Under the pieces are notes generated by a model that was not told the origin of the DNA, did no database searches, and saw only the letters and a list, made by a program, of their open reading frames with translations. The position numbers and the translations under genes were made by a program. This document shows positions 13,621 to 25,556 of a DNA stretch of 64,000 bases, piece after piece (the first letter of the stretch is position 1; each line of letters opens with the position of its first letter). Source of the DNA: Hemicordylus capensis (taxonomy: Eukaryota > Chordata > Lepidosauria > Squamata > Cordylidae); NCBI RefSeq assembly GCF_027244095.1, contig NC_069662.1, positions 18,006,501 to 18,070,500 on the forward strand, in the 5' to 3' direction.

Positions 13621-13852
13621 CCTTAAGTGGCGCAGCAGGGAAATGCTTGATTAACAAGCAGAAGGATGCCGGTTCAAATCCCTGCTGGTACTATATCGGG
13701 CAGCAGCGATATAGGAAGATGCTGAAAGGCATGATCTCATACTGCGTGGGAGGAGGCAATGGCAAACCCCTTCTGTATTCTACTAAAGAAAACCACAGGG
13801 CTCTGTGGGTGCCGGGAGTCAAAATCAACTTGATGGCACACTTTACCTTTTA
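13621..13852 (+). mobile_element. Sauria-like SINE (family A), near complete
   Basis: The tRNA-like head (GTGGCGCAGCAGGGAAATGC, B box GGTTCAAATCC) is followed by the family body and the tail GGCACACTTTACCTTTTA. It is a SINE head and not a functional tRNA gene: it is followed directly by the SINE body and I see no cloverleaf. Confidence 0.75.
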
Positions 13853-13859
13853 GAATAAG

Positions 13860-14600
13860 ATAAGATGAAACAGCCTAAAAACCGAAAATTAACCATTTCT
13901 AACACACCACGTGTGGATCTTAATTGCAGCCGTACAAAACCTGGCTACCTGCTCCAAAACGTTGGTATGAATGTCAGAAAGAAGTGCATTTATGTAAAAC
14001 TCATCCGAGTTATTTGTATATCTTAAAACAAAAGGCATAATAGATCTAAAATGTAGATCACAATAAAAAGAGTAGTAAAGGAGCTCATGGCCAACTATCT
14101 CAACATCCCCATTACCACAGGGTCACAGTTTCTCTAGATAGGGGACTCTCCTGAACCTACCATCCATTACAGCCCAGCCAATGTCAGGGCAATTCTATGC
14201 ATTGGGTGTGTCAAGTTATACAAATATTTGGCTAGTTTTTGTAAAGATTTAACAGCTCCAAACCTTGCGTAACTTGATGCTTGGCTTAGATCAACTTGGT
14301 GTTCCATAAAAATGATACACTGCTTGAGGATCACCTTGACATTATCATAGCCAAGAGGGAACAGATATTCCATTGATAACCCAAATAATTTATAACTTTT
14401 TGGTGATTAGATACATCCAATCAGAGAGATATTCATCCTTAAAAATTAAGGGAGTCAGGCCAGAAGGAACATAGATCAGCTTCAACCAAAGGTTGAAGAT
14501 ATAGGTTCAGGCACAGGTCTTCAAACTTAACAGGCCCACTTCCAGATGCAACTTTGCATTAGACACACAACAAAGGGTTGAGAAAATAGGCCAAAGAAAT
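13860..14600 (-). mobile_element. Decayed LINE, end of the reverse-transcriptase ORF
   Basis: The reverse strand reads for about 65 codons as a typical LINE C-terminus, including PCGNGDVEIVGHELL and DIHTNVLEQVARFC, which belongs to a Cys/His cluster found at the ends of some LINE polyproteins. It has internal stops and is not functional. The clade (R4-like or other) is not certain. Confidence 0.55.
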
Positions 14601-15640
14601 TTAGATTTGACCCTCTCAAGTGGTCAAAAGTCACTATATATACAGATCTGGGAGCCATAAAGAAGCTGTGGAAATTTCAAAATTGCAGTAGTTGATCTCT
14701 GTGCATTTGTTACAATGGAGTTGGTTTGCTCTTTCTAGCTACCTGTCACCTGGAAGATGACCCCCAAGTATTTATATTGCATTGTCTGTGCTACACTAAC
14801 TCCAAAATATGGAAGAAGGTGTGGGAATTAAATACTAGCATTGCAGGGAATTAAGGAAATGCTAATGTTCCCTAAATAAAAATAAATACATAATAAATAG
14901 GGGGGAAAACTGTTCTTACTAGGCAGTTCTTTTTTTACATGTAAAAAGAACAATTCAGAACGAAGGTGGGAAGACGACTTGTGGGGAAAGACATGTATAC
15001 ATCAAAGTTGCTTTCAAACATCAAGGGTATCCTCTCTGAGTTCAATGGGGCTTACTCTCACAAGTGTGCTTAATAAATAATAATAAAATCTGCATAACTT
15101 GTGAATGAAGGGGCCCAGGTGTGCAAAGTAACAAAGTATAAAACCACCAGTAGCAGCACACAGAAAACAACCACAGTAAAAACATAAAAGGTGTAGTATT
15201 ATAAAGATTGTCAAGGAAGAGGTTTATAAAAAGCAAATTAAAAATGTACAAAAATTTAAAGATTCTACTTACATTCTTAATCTAGAACAGAAGATCATAG
15301 AAATCTCGGTTGCATAAAAAGATGGATTTTTTAAAAGGTGCCCTCTAAACTCCGCTTTTCTCTCTCAGCCAGGAAAGAAGCCCTCTCTGTTTTCCTTCCG
15401 GAGTAAGTTGTGAACAAAAACTTCGAAGCCCACCCACACCCTTGGGTTAAAAAACCACTTTGTCTTTAGCTGCCACCAGGAGAAGGTGAAATGGCTCAAC
15501 CATTTATTCAACTGCTCAGCAATAGTAAACAATAGGGGGAAATCATCTTTTCTGGAAGACAAATATAACAACCCGCCTTAGGCAATATGGAGTGAAGAAG
15601 CAGAAAAGTTGCAGGTCAGCAGCCAGATCTAGCTGCAGCT
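14601..15640. other. AT-rich gene-free stretch
   Basis: No gene seen. A short palindromic repeat fragment (TTCAATGGGGCTTACT) lies at about 15040. Confidence 0.5.
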
Positions 15641-15649
15641 TAATGCAAC

Positions 15650-15846
15650 TTAGAAGGTTGCCAGTCTGAATCCCTGCTGGTACTATATCGGGAAGCAGCG
15701 ATATCGGAAGATGCTGAAAGGCATCATCTCATAGTGCGCGTGAGGAGGCAATGGTAAACCCCTCCTGTATTCTACCAAAAGAAAACCACAGGGCTCTGTG
15801 GGCGCCAGGAGTCAAAATCGACTTGATGGCACAGTTTACCTTTTAA
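15650..15846 (+). mobile_element. Sauria-like SINE (family A), head truncated
   Basis: It keeps the B-box region, the GATGCTGAAAGGCATCATC body and the tail GGCACAGTTTACCTTTTAA. Confidence 0.7.
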
Positions 15847-16314
15847 GGCAGAGATTAGTTTTGAGGCCAGAGGGCCACAGAATAGTTTGGAGTGGGGAAA
15901 TGGATGATAGCAGGTCAGGTCCCTGCTCCAAGGAGTTTACACTCCAAAATTCAACTCAGGAGGGAACTATAGAGAAAAGAGAGGGGAATGCAAGCAGGTG
16001 TCAACAGGGAAAGAATATGCATCAATTTCACTTGCACAGACTTAGGCTTAATTGCACAAGGAATGGACTGTGCCAAAGGCTTCATGGGAAAAGGAAGTAA
16101 GAGGTGGCATTGCAGAGATATTCTGGGAGGCAGCTCCAAGTAAGGGGCAGCAAGAGAGAAAGTGCAGAGTTGTTTGAGGAGCAGGAGATCTTCAGATAGT
16201 GCAGGTTGGGTATACTGAAGTTAGAGGAGTAAAGGCCATGGGCGGCAGCCAGGGATATAATAGCACATGGGTAATAATAGCCCAATATTATATTACCAGG
16301 GGTAACATCATAGC

Positions 16315-16424
16315 CCACTATTGGGTCCCCAGATGTTGTTGGACTAAAACTGCCATCCTTCCCAGCCACAATGGCCTTTAATTGTAGTCCAACTAGTTAT
16401 AGTTTGGGGGCCCCTTTACTAAGA
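16315..16424. mobile_element. Palindromic hAT-type MITE, degraded
   Basis: It has the family stem CCCCAGATGTTGTTGGAC and the mirrored half GTAGTCCAACTAG. The right arm is decayed and I found no target duplication. Confidence 0.6.
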
Positions 16425-16654
16425 GCATATCCAGGGATATTCTAACAATATGCACCAAACCCTTCAACTGGTGTCTTGGAGCAATGAGTCAACCACTTGG
16501 ATGCCCCGAGCAACCCACCTTTCTGTATCAGCAGTGAACAGTGTCTTTAAAGCATTCTATGCTTTGAAAGCGCAATTATATTCATGTTTACTCAGAAGGA
16601 AGTCCCACGATGTTCAATGGGGCTTACTCCCAAGTAAGTGTGCACAGAGCTGCA

Positions 16655-16808
16655 ATCTCAGTTGCAGGGGAGTAACAGCAGGAGAGAGGGCATGCCCTCA
16701 ACTCCTGCCTGTGGCTTCCAGCGGCATCTGCTGGGCCACTGTGCAAAACAGGATGCTGGACTAGATGGGTCTTGGACCTGATCCAGTAGGGCTGTTCTTA
16801 TGTTCTTA
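16655..16808 (+). mobile_element. CR1 LINE 3' end
   Basis: It ends GGGCTGTTCTTATGTTCTTA and has lost its coding part. A short palindromic repeat (CAGAAGGAAGTCCCACG...GGGGCTTACTCCC) sits just upstream at about 16590-16640. Confidence 0.7.
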
Positions 16809-17776
16809 ATATTCAATTCTTTTAAAATATTCCAGTCCCTAGCCTTGAATGGCCCTGAAACTGAGCAAGTTTTGCAGGAGAAGCGGTCTGGGAGTGGGCC
16901 CAATACCCTTTTATAAGATGCAAAGAAAAGAAGCAGGTGATATCAGCAAAAGTAGGATTTCTGTCCCACCATATCCCAGAAGCCTAAGTTGCAATTATAT
17001 TCTTGTATTTACACCGTGCCCATGATTACAAAGTCAGTTCATCCGGGACAGAACTTCTGCCCACAGCCACCACCATGGCTGAGTCTATGGTACCACACTG
17101 ATTTCAAACACACCAGCCATTTGTATTCTTCCTTGATCATATTAAGCTGATGATTCTAAAATAATAGAAACTGGAAAGCAAAGACATATTACCTATATGC
17201 TTTTGCATGGCTTTGGGAATTAAGCAGTAATCCTTCAATGATGCCTCTTAAAGTATCACTGATATTACTGTCAGTGATATCCCTTTAAAAATGGGTTTTC
17301 AACCAAGGGTACTTGAAGCCTCATAGGGTATAGATGGGGTACACAGAACCCTCCCACCTCCCTGACTCATGCTGCACCATTGGCTCCCCCTCCAGGAGGA
17401 GAAGGCGAGGAGTGTCAGGCAGCATCCCTTCCTCCTCTCCATGTGACTGGCTGGTTACATTCTCAGACTCCGTCCACTCCTCTCTCGGCCTCGGGAAGAG
17501 ATTCAGAAGTGAACAAAATGCTGGCAGTCAGCCAGTTTGAATTCCTTACAAAGTGTATAGTCCTCAGTGCTATGGAAATGCATCTGATGCTCACTGTCGG
17601 CATTTTCTAGGCTGCCAAGCTTGTCAATCAGGCTGAAGGAGGGGATGGGTTGAGTCTGAGAATGTAGGCAGCCAGTTATGTGGAGAGGAGGGATCAGGTC
17701 AGTGGTATACTGTACTGTAGAGCCCTGACCATGAGGCTCCAAAGGATGGGAGGAAGAAGGAAGCCACAGTGTTGAG
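16809..17776. other. Gene-free stretch
   Basis: No gene or clear repeat. At 17380-17720 two related segments (CTCAGACTCCGTCCACTC and its mirror GGGTTGAGTCTGAGAATG) lie in inverted orientation about 200 bp apart, possibly an old foldback. Confidence 0.4.
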
Positions 17777-17812
17777 TCAGATATTATCTATCTATCTATC
17801 TATCTATCTATA
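17777..17812. repeat. (TCTA)n microsatellite
   Basis: About nine ATCT/TCTA units directly before the Helitron-like element. Confidence 0.9.
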
Positions 17813-17817
17813 TCTTC

Positions 17818-18693
17818 TCTATATATAATTCTCTAAGGCATACCCGTGGCTAATCCTGTGTGTGGCAGCTCTCACAAGAGTTTGCAAGCATAAGCACCTG
17901 ATTGGCCAGTGGGAATTCCATATGCAGATAGGGAGGAGGAGCCTGTAATGGTTAAAGTCAGGTGGAATGCAACTGTTACTGGTTGGAAGATGTGCTTGTT
18001 TGTAGAGGAGAGGAATCTATCTATTTATATAAAAGGATAGTGGGCAGGTGTCTGCGAAGAGAGGGGTTGTGAGGGAGGAAAGAGCCCCTTCAGGAGAAGG
18101 AGGCTGCCACTGTGTGAATTAGATGGGAAAACAAGATGAACAAGATCTGTTCTCAGGAAGGTGGAGGGAGGGAGGGAGTGGAGGGGAGAGAGAGAGAAAG
18201 AAGGAAGGGTGAGGGACCGGCTTGAGCCTGTCAGCGGCCTGAGGGGAACAAGCAGCCGTGATGGCACCCATTGGCAGCAAGGAAGGGCCCAGTCAACTGC
18301 TACTGCTGTTTGGGGCTACCGAGGCAGGCAGGCAAGCAAGGGACGGGCCCAGGCCCGGGCTTGTCAGCGGCCTGAGGGGAACGAGGGGCCATAGTGGTGG
18401 CAGCAGTGAGGAAGGGCCTGGTCAACTGCTGCTGCTCCTGTGGACAAGAGCAGGAGCGGGGCTCGGGTTAGCAGGTCTCTGAGGATAGGGGGCTGCAGCT
18501 TGGCCAGTAGGCGCCAGCAATGCTGCAGCCACGACCAAGAGGGGTGAGGGGGGTGGGAGCAACCAGATGGAGGAGGAGCAGGAGTGCAGCTCAGGTGAGG
18601 GTGGGGAGATCTTTGAGGTGAGCGGGGCTGTGTCAGGGGGTGAGGAGAGCAATCAAGTACTAGTGCGCAGATGCTCTGTGCAAGTTAAGCTAG
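17818..18693 (+). mobile_element. Non-autonomous Helitron-like element, long copy
   Basis: It starts TCTATATATAATTCTCTAAG and ends CTAG before a T, with the family hairpin region GCGCAGATGCTCTGTGC upstream of the end. At 876 bp it is longer than the other two copies, and the GC-rich middle (18160-18650) is private to it. A second ATCTATTTATATAAAAGG at about 18017 suggests two copies fused or nested. Confidence 0.7.
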
Positions 18694-19475
18694 TTTATGA
18701 TGATGATGGTGATGAGTAGTAGTAGTAGTAGTAAACAGAGGGATTTGTTTGCTTTGCCTGATTCCAGGGCAGATTCACTTAGTCTTATTTTATTTCCCAC
18801 CAACTTTGGCAAAGATTTATTTCTGGGTGGGGGTGTCATAGTTCTTGGCTGCTTATATAGTATGAGCTGCAACTTTGAGACAGAAGGAATACCCTTGTTT
18901 AAAATGAATGAAAACCGATGCCTTAAATTATCACTGCTTTGACTAGAAAAACACCCACCCAATCCCCTTTTTATGAAGAACATTCTATGTGGTGGTTGTT
19001 TTTTTAGTGGTGGCATCAGTTGTATTTAGAATCCAACTACTGCAAATGCATTAGTTGGAATAAGGGCCATGAACAAAAATTAGGAGTACCTCAGCAAGTC
19101 AGGAAACATACAAACACCATTACTTGGCATTACATTCATTCCTGTATCGCCTCATTTTTATTTTCCTTTAGGAGATTTTTAAGAGAATGGCCACAAAGGG
19201 CAGAAGATTTGTGGAGGCCACTGAAGCATGTACATGATTTGGCAAAAGCCACTAGTGATACTTGAGTTGGAGTTCATAAATAAATAGAACTGTATTGTAA
19301 TATAGCGACTTTCCATTATACAAGACCAGGCACATAACACAAAACATATCTTACAAAATCAGACATATAGCAAATCTTGCATATTAAGAGGAAGAACCCA
19401 CCCACATGGAAGTTATTACAAATATTTTAGATCATGATGCCAGGAGAATACTCAAATTTCTATGAGGAGCCAGCT
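18694..19475. other. Gene-free stretch
   Basis: A short (TAG)n run lies at 18713-18734. Nothing else is recognised. Confidence 0.5.
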
Positions 19476-19479
19476 ACTA

Positions 19480-19645
19480 CTGTGTTGTAGTGGTTAGAGT
19501 GCTGGACTAGGACGAAACCCACGTTCAAATTCCCATTCAGCTGTGAAACTCACTGGTGACCCTGGGCCATCTCTCAGACTAACCTTCCTTACAGGGTTAT
19601 TGTGACGATAATTATAACCATGTATCCTACTCTGGGCTTCTTGGA
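19480..19645 (+). mobile_element. tRNA-headed SINE (family C)
   Basis: The head TGTAGTGGTTAGAGTGCTGG (A box) and CGTTCAAATTCCC (B box) is followed by TCTGGGCTTCTTGGAGG. Better copies are at 53432 and 54832. Confidence 0.65.
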
Positions 19646-19647
19646 GG

Positions 19648-19880
19648 AATGGTGAAGCAGGGAAGTAACTTGCCTAGCGAGCAAGAGGTTGATGGTTCAA
19701 ATCCCTACTGGTATGTTTTCTAGACTATGGGAAACACCTATATCGGGCAGCAGTGATATAGAAAGATGCTCATCATCTCATACTGTGAAGGAGATGACCA
19801 TGGTAAACTTGTATTCTACCAAAGACAACCACATAGCTCTGTGGTCACCAGGAGTCGATACGGATTCGATGGCACAACAA
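19648..19880 (+). mobile_element. Sauria-like SINE (family A), diverged
   Basis: B box GGTTCAAATCCC, then ATATCGGGCAGCAGTGATAT and the tail TTCGATGGCACAACA. It directly follows the family C copy. Confidence 0.65.
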
Positions 19881-20002
19881 CTATTAACCAATGATCAATC
19901 ATGGGTACATAGTTATGCTATCCATTATCCGTTAACAAAAACCAACTACTTATCTTGGAAAGAATGTCCCATCTTTGGAATTAATCATGGGTGGAGATAG
20001 AG

Positions 20003-20200
20003 TTAAACTGGGATCATAGCTCAGTGGTAGACCATTTGCTTAGCACACAGAAGGTCTTGGGTTCAATCCCTGGCAGCATCTCTAGGTATGACTGGGGAAA
20101 CCCCTTTCTGAAACCCTGAGAAGCTGCTGCCAATCAGTGATTTAGAGATACCAGTGGTCTGACCCAGTAGGGCAGCTGCCTATGTTTTTATAATAGAACT
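20003..20200 (+). mobile_element. tRNA-headed SINE (family B), best head
   Basis: The head reads ATCATAGCTCAGTGGTAGAC (A box) and CTTGGGTTCAATCCCTGG (B box), followed by the body ending GGGCAGCTGCCTATGTTTT. It looks like a tRNA gene at first sight but runs straight into the SINE body. Confidence 0.7.
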
Positions 20201-20714
20201 TTCTGGTTGTGTAAATAATGATTATACTTTGATTTTCAGCTTCACTATTTAAATGCAGCATGGAGATTTGTATGTGTATCAATTTACAATTCATTCATAT
20301 ATAGGGAACGTATGTCTCTATCTAGCCTTCTACTGTCAATCTTTCTCTCCTCTGCCACTGGACTCTGACTTAGATGCAAATGTTGTATATTAGGAAATGT
20401 GGCATTGGTCCAGATTTCCCCTTACAAGCAAACAATGAAAAACAAATCTTTTGATAAAGAAGAGAGAAAACAGATTGCAAGGCTTAAAAAAGAAAAAAAG
20501 TAAGTGCTTGCCAGCTGCCCGTGTTAAGCTATGGAACTGAAAAGTTATCAATAGTGGTTATTCCTAGCCATCAATACAGTGTATATTGGAGAATTAATAA
20601 GGCCATATCCAAATGCTTGTGGGTCGCTGATGGACTCAATTCTTAAGCTTCACTGTAAAACAACAAAAAAGAGACCAATAAGAATTTTAAAGCAATTTCT
20701 CTGTCGCAAAACTT
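20201..20714. other. Gene-free stretch before the H1 arm
   Basis: The sequence is AT-rich and unique, with no gene. It shares no evident homology with the sequence outside the other arm (after 36842), so the inverted repeat ends sharply here. Confidence 0.5.
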
Positions 20715-21120
20715 AACGCAATTATCTGCAAGGCCCCTCTCTTCCAGCACAAAGTCAATGAATGAATGTGTTACTTGAGACAATTCAAACAGCCTTTATC
20801 AGCAAGTGACCCTCCGGGGACCGCTGCCTCCCTTACCCACGGGGTCCAGACCCCCCCAAGATTGACCCCAGGCACTTTCCCAGCCCCTGATCCCAAAGAG
20901 ACGGTTTTAATTTACGAGAAAAAGCAAAAGATTTCCGAGTCGGAGACACCAGAAGCTGGAAGCTGCCGCCTTTCTGCAGGCTTTTCTCTCAGACCCCGCG
21001 TCCCCCGAGCAAGAGGCGGCCAGGCTCGGGAAGGCGAGGTCCTCCCCGTCCGATTCCACGGGACTTCGCTCCGCTCCGAAGCGGGGCTGTCAATATTTTT
21101 GCCATTTTGTGACACGCAAG

Positions 21121-21216
21121 AAACACAAAGTTGCAGGGTCTGGGAGCCATTTCTGGCGCTGGCAGAGCAGGGGCTGCGAACGCACCAATCAGGGCGCAGC
21201 TCCGCCCCTATAAATA
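21121..21216 (+). promoter_or_regulatory. H1 promoter: H1 box, CCAAT, TATA
   Basis: The H1-specific AAACACAAA box is at 21121-21129, CCAAT at 21185-21189 and TATAAATA at 21209-21216, in the order and spacing usual for replication-dependent H1 genes. The start codon follows 116 bp after the TATA box. Confidence 0.85.
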
Positions 21217-21331
21217 CTAGGCAGCTCCTTTGCCGGAGTCCAGAGACTTTACTTTTGCAGCAGGTCCTCGTGGTGTTTTTTCTTTGCGGGGTTCCTCCTC
21301 TCTGACTTCAGCACCCTCGAGAGGCCAAGCC

Positions 21332-21991
21332 ATGTCGGAGACGGCTCCCGAAGCGCCGGCAGCAGCAGCGCCAGCCGCCAAGGCGCCGGCCAAGAAAGCC
21401 AAGAAGCCTGCGGGGGCTTCCAAGCCCCGCAAGGCTTCTGGCCCCAGCGTCACCGAGCTGCTGACCAAGGCGGTGGCCGCCTCCAAGGATCGCAACGGGG
21501 TGTCCCTGGCTGCCCTCAAGAAGGCCCTGGCAGCCGCCGGCTACGATGTGGAGAAGAACAATAGCCGCATCAAGCTGGGCCTCAAGAGCCTGGTCAGCAA
21601 AGGCACGTTGGTGCAGACGAAAGGCACCGGCGCCTCGGGTTCCTTCAAGCTCAACAAGAAGCAGCAGCAGGACAGCAAGGACAAGGTGGCCAAGAGCAAG
21701 AAGCCCGCCGTCAAGAGCAAGAAGCCGGCAGCCAAGAAGCCCGCCAGCGCCGCCAAGAAGCCCAAAAAGCCTGCTGTGAAGAAGAGCCCCAAGAAAGTGG
21801 CCAAAAAGCCTGCTGCTGCAGGGGCCAAGAAGGCTGCCAAGAGCCCCAAGAAGGCGAAGGCTGCCAAGCCCAAGAAGGTGACCAAGAGTCCTGCGAAAGC
21901 CAAGGCAGTCAAGGCTAAAGTTAAAGCCAAGCCCAAGACCCCGAAAGCTAAAGTGGCCAAGCCCAAGAAGGCGGCGCCCAAAAAGAAGTGA
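21332..21991 (+). CDS. Linker histone H1 (copy 1)
   Basis: This is a 219 aa, intronless, replication-dependent linker histone. It binds the nucleosome dyad and linker DNA and compacts chromatin. The start [15 protein letters not shown] is the typical somatic H1 N-terminus. The winged-helix globular domain covers about residues 36-110 ([51 protein letters not shown]). The C-terminal half is almost all Lys, Ala and Pro, with CDK-type sites (KSPKK, KSPAK, KTPK). The frame is open further upstream, but the ATG at 21332 has the family start and follows the TATA box at the right distance. It is the mirror twin of 35566-36225 with an identical protein. I cannot assign it to one mammalian H1 subtype. 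Confidence 0.97.
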   Translation: MSETAPEAPAAAAPAAKAPAKKAKKPAGASKPRKASGPSVTELLTKAVAASKDRNGVSLAALKKALAAAGYDVEKNNSRIKLGLKSLVSKGTLVQTKGTGASGSFKLNKKQQQDSKDKVAKSKKPAVKSKKPAAKKPASAAKKPKKPAVKKSPKKVAKKPAAAGAKKAAKSPKKAKAAKPKKVTKSPAKAKAVKAKVKAKPKTPKAKVAKPKKAAPKKK

Positions 21992-22028
21992 AGAGGCTTC
22001 CTCGGAGACTCGTCTCTCTCGTCCCAAA

Positions 22029-22069
22029 GGCTCTTTTAAGAGCCACCCACCACTTCCGAAAGAGAGCTG
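22029..22069 (+). terminator. H1 histone 3' stem-loop and downstream element
   Basis: GGCTCTTTTAAGAGCC (22029-22044) is the SLBP-bound stem-loop, followed by ACCCA. The purine-rich GAAAGAGAGCTG at 22058-22069 matches the U7 snRNP-binding element. The mRNA is expected to end without a poly(A) tail. Confidence 0.92.
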
Positions 22070-22751
22070 AATTCCTTCTCCGTGCCCACTCTGCTGATCT
22101 CTTCCCCCATAGTTCTGCCCGCAGAGAGAGCTTGGGGTTTCTTGAGATGCACCTTCGGGTGCTTGAAGGCTGCCTGTGTGCACTAGCTAGCAGGGAAGCA
22201 ATTCCACCTAATGGGACTTGCTTGCAGGTAAAGGTGCATCGCAGCAGACTGCAAGCCTTTCCCGCCTACTTCCCGACACTGAGAAGCAGAGAGAGTAAGA
22301 GGACCGAGAGTACATTTAATGTGCCAGCGAAGAAACGTGTCTGCGTTTCTACATTAAGCGATGAGCAAATAGCAAACTTCTGTACCTTTAACAGGCGTGT
22401 GAGGGGAGAAATGCATCCTCGCATGAGAACCTAGCGAGGTTGCTGAAATATAGGGTTCCTAGTCCCCTGTGTCCACCTTGAAATAGAATAAACCTCCCCG
22501 CCCCACGTTCGTGCTTTATTTGCGCATTTTAATCACATAACCCGACAGAGAATACGAGCTTCGGTGTGCCTCGAGCTGTGAATTGTGATTCACGGGGGTG
22601 GATTCTTGTCTCTTCCATGTGCTAGCAAGCTCTGAAGCTGGAGTGTTTACGCCTCCAACCCACGATTCCCCCTTCCTGCATCACTTCTGAGTCGCTTTCC
22701 GACCCTTGCCCTAAACTACGCATTCACGGCACTAAACCACTACACGCGTTT

Positions 22752-22841
22752 TCTATACTGCTGCCTAATACAGTCCTGCTTTCCTAGTGAGAACTCTCTA
22801 TACTGCTGCCTAATACAGTCCTGCTTTCCTAGTGAGAACTC
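22752..22841 (+). repeat. Tandem duplication, 45-bp period, two copies
   Basis: CTATACTGCTGCCTAATACA...CCTAGTGAGAAC occurs twice in a row. The same duplication is in the other arm (34716-34805), so it predates the arm homogenisation. Confidence 0.9.
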
Positions 22842-22935
22842 CCCTGTTCACCATCTCCGCCATTCTAAGCGTGTGCTTATTGATACAGACATAACAGGAT
22901 ACGAACCATTTCGGCTCCCAAGTGCAGCAAAGACG

Positions 22936-22976
22936 CAGCTCCTTTAAGTGAAAAAGTGGTGGCTCTTAAAAGAGCC
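22936..22976 (-). terminator. H3 histone 3' stem-loop and downstream element (copy 1)
   Basis: The reverse-strand stem-loop GGCTCTTTTAAGAGCC is at 22961-22976, and the AAAGGAGCTG U7 element is at about 22936-22946. Confidence 0.92.
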
Positions 22977-23010
22977 TTTGGGTCGTTCGGAATGCGAGAT
23001 GCCGGGGAAC

Positions 23011-23451
<441 letters not shown>

Positions 23452-23502
23452 CTAACCTTTAGCAGTTGCAGCAATGAATACCGCGGCCGCTCGGCTGGTG
23501 AG

Positions 23503-23620
23503 TATTTATAGCCCCGTTCTCTCGCCCGATTGGCTGACCATACCACTGCAGCCGTTGCAACTTTTGAATTTCCCGGGCTCTCCAATGATTGGACCAGTGA
23601 GGGCAAAACTTCCTGATTGG
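23503..23620 (-). promoter_or_regulatory. H3 promoter (copy 1): TATA and CCAAT boxes
   Basis: Reverse-strand TATAAATA is at 23503-23510, with CCAAT boxes at 23529-23533, 23588-23592 and 23616-23620. A CCCGGGAAATTC block lies between the proximal and distal CCAAT boxes. The same layout occurs upstream of H3 copy 2 and, without gene or TATA, at 31925-32003. Confidence 0.85.
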
Positions 23621-23929
23621 TTCCTTCTCCTTTTCATCCTCCCAGCCTTTTGTTCTCGGTTTCTCACCATGCTGCAACCTTTCCTTCCGTGTGTAACATC
23701 TTTGAAGAAAACCTCGCCACCGCCATTGCTCTCAGATGGTGACTCTAAAGACTGCCTGTAATTTGAAGATAGACACAATAGGAGAAATTCCACCAAGTGC
23801 TGTTTCTCCCGCGTTGTGATGGGAAAGCCTCGCAATAGGTAGCTCTCTCTTTTATGCAGTTAAATACGAAAACTGGACGACCTCACAAGGGCATCTAACT
23901 CTAGCACTCTATGAAATTCACAAAGGAGG

Positions 23930-24060
23930 CAAGGATGGTTATTATAACCATTCCCTGGTTATAATTGAGGGTTGTTGTAAGACTCAACATGACCATGTAC
24001 ACGGATCTGGGCTCCTTGGAGGAAAAGCAGGAAATAGATGTAGAAATGTAAATATAAAGA
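23930..24060 (+). mobile_element. tRNA-headed SINE (family C), 3' part
   Basis: It keeps GGGTTGTTGTAAGACTC and TCTGGGCTCCTTGGAGGAAA; the tRNA-like head is missing. Confidence 0.55.
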
Positions 24061-24135
24061 CGAGAGAGATAAATTTGACTGGACATGAAAGAGGTTTCCA
24101 AAAGTTATCCTAGGCATTTTAATTTCTTACAGCAC

Positions 24136-24245
24136 ACAGGGGTTCTTGGACCAGAACTCCCATCATTCCCAACCTCAGTAGCCAAAGGCTGATGATGGGA
24201 GTTGTAGTCCAAGTCTGGGAATCCAAGTTTGAGAACTTCTGGCAC
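24136..24245. mobile_element. Palindromic hAT-type MITE
   Basis: The stem CAGAACTCCCATCATTCCCA is mirrored by GATGATGGGAGTTGTAGTCC. The end is CAGGGGTTCTTGGACC. Confidence 0.65.
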
Positions 24246-24960
24246 AGGATATTGAAATAGCCATAATTCCAATTGGAATTAGTTGAACCTGACTTTACAA
24301 TGAACTGCACATATGGAAAGAAGCCATGTATGTGATAAAAGGAATCATGAGCTGGCCGACATTTTCATTTGGCAAATGTATGTGAACTCTATATATTTCC
24401 GTGTTTGATTCCAACTGTTTCTGAAAGACTACTTCATTCATCTCTCAATTTCTTGCAAAGATTGCTTGTTTTAGAACCTATCTGGTGGGGAGTGGGGGAG
24501 GAATTGGCTTAATCAACATTTGAGCTTTATTAGTTTTCTCAGCCCTGTCAAGGTGGCAAATTTACACATTAACCAGAATTTTGGTTTCCTTTAAACTAGA
24601 ATTGATCTACTAAAATGAAGTGTACTCTAGTGTAGTTTTTCTTTAAGACTCTGGAATTACAAGAGATCAAAAGCATGTTTCTTGTCAAAGAAATGAACTA
24701 TGGAGAAACAACAGTTGGGAACTACCATTTTATTCTTTCAACCTACCATTCCTTCCAATGATATGCAGGCCCCAAATCTGCAAGTATTCACTCTGGATCA
24801 TACCAATACAGGATTAATTAAGAACTATCAAAACCAATAAAGCAGTTTTGCCAGCTTGTTTCATTTTTCAGTAAGACTTTTGTCATGACTTGGCCTAAAT
24901 ACTCTCTATTTACAGATTTTGAGCTGAAAGCTTTGAAAATTTGGTATGAGAACTGCTGCA
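24246..24960. other. Gene-free stretch between H3 and H4
   Basis: AT-rich, with no gene or recognised repeat. Confidence 0.5.
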
Positions 24961-24967
24961 CTGGCAA

Positions 24968-25010
24968 CACAGCTCTTTTCTTGAAAATATAGGTGGCCCT
25001 GAAAAGGGCC
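24968..25010 (-). terminator. H4 histone 3' stem-loop and downstream element (copy 1)
   Basis: The reverse-strand GGCCCTTTTCAGGGCC stem-loop is at 24995-25010. The U7-type AAGAAAAGAGCTGTG is at 24968-24982. Confidence 0.92.
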
Positions 25011-25044
25011 TTTTTGAGTTTGACGTTAGGAACGAGTTAGTCCT

Positions 25045-25392
<348 letters not shown>

Positions 25393-25430
25393 CTAAAAAC
25401 AGAACTGCGGCGTGTTCCCTTCCACAGCCT

Positions 25431-25556
25431 TATATATCTCTTTATCCGACCAGAGTGAAAACCTTGCAGCAAAAAAGGGGTGGCAACCAAGTGTCATATG
25501 CCTTACATGGGAGGAATGATCAATGAATGAGCAGTAAGGGTTTTAAACTGACCAAT
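25431..25556 (-). promoter_or_regulatory. H4 promoter (copy 1): TATA, H4 site II and CCAAT
   Basis: A TATATA box is at 25431-25437. The H4 subtype element GTTTTCACTCTGGTCGGA is on the reverse strand at 25445-25462; this is the TTTCA(n)CTGGTC(C/G)GA block bound in mammals by HINFP for S-phase control. An inverted CCAAT is at 25552-25556. Confidence 0.85.

Noticed and set aside
20010-20085. tRNA-like sequence with A and B boxes
   Set aside because: It is the head of a SINE (family B): the SINE body follows directly and no cloverleaf or terminator is evident. The same holds for heads at 13621, 53432 and 55579.
21308-22183. Long open frames opposite to H1 copy 1 (and the mirror set at 35374-36249)
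   Set aside because: They are shadows of the GC-rich, Lys/Ala-rich H1 coding sequence and show Leu/Gly-rich composition with no domain.
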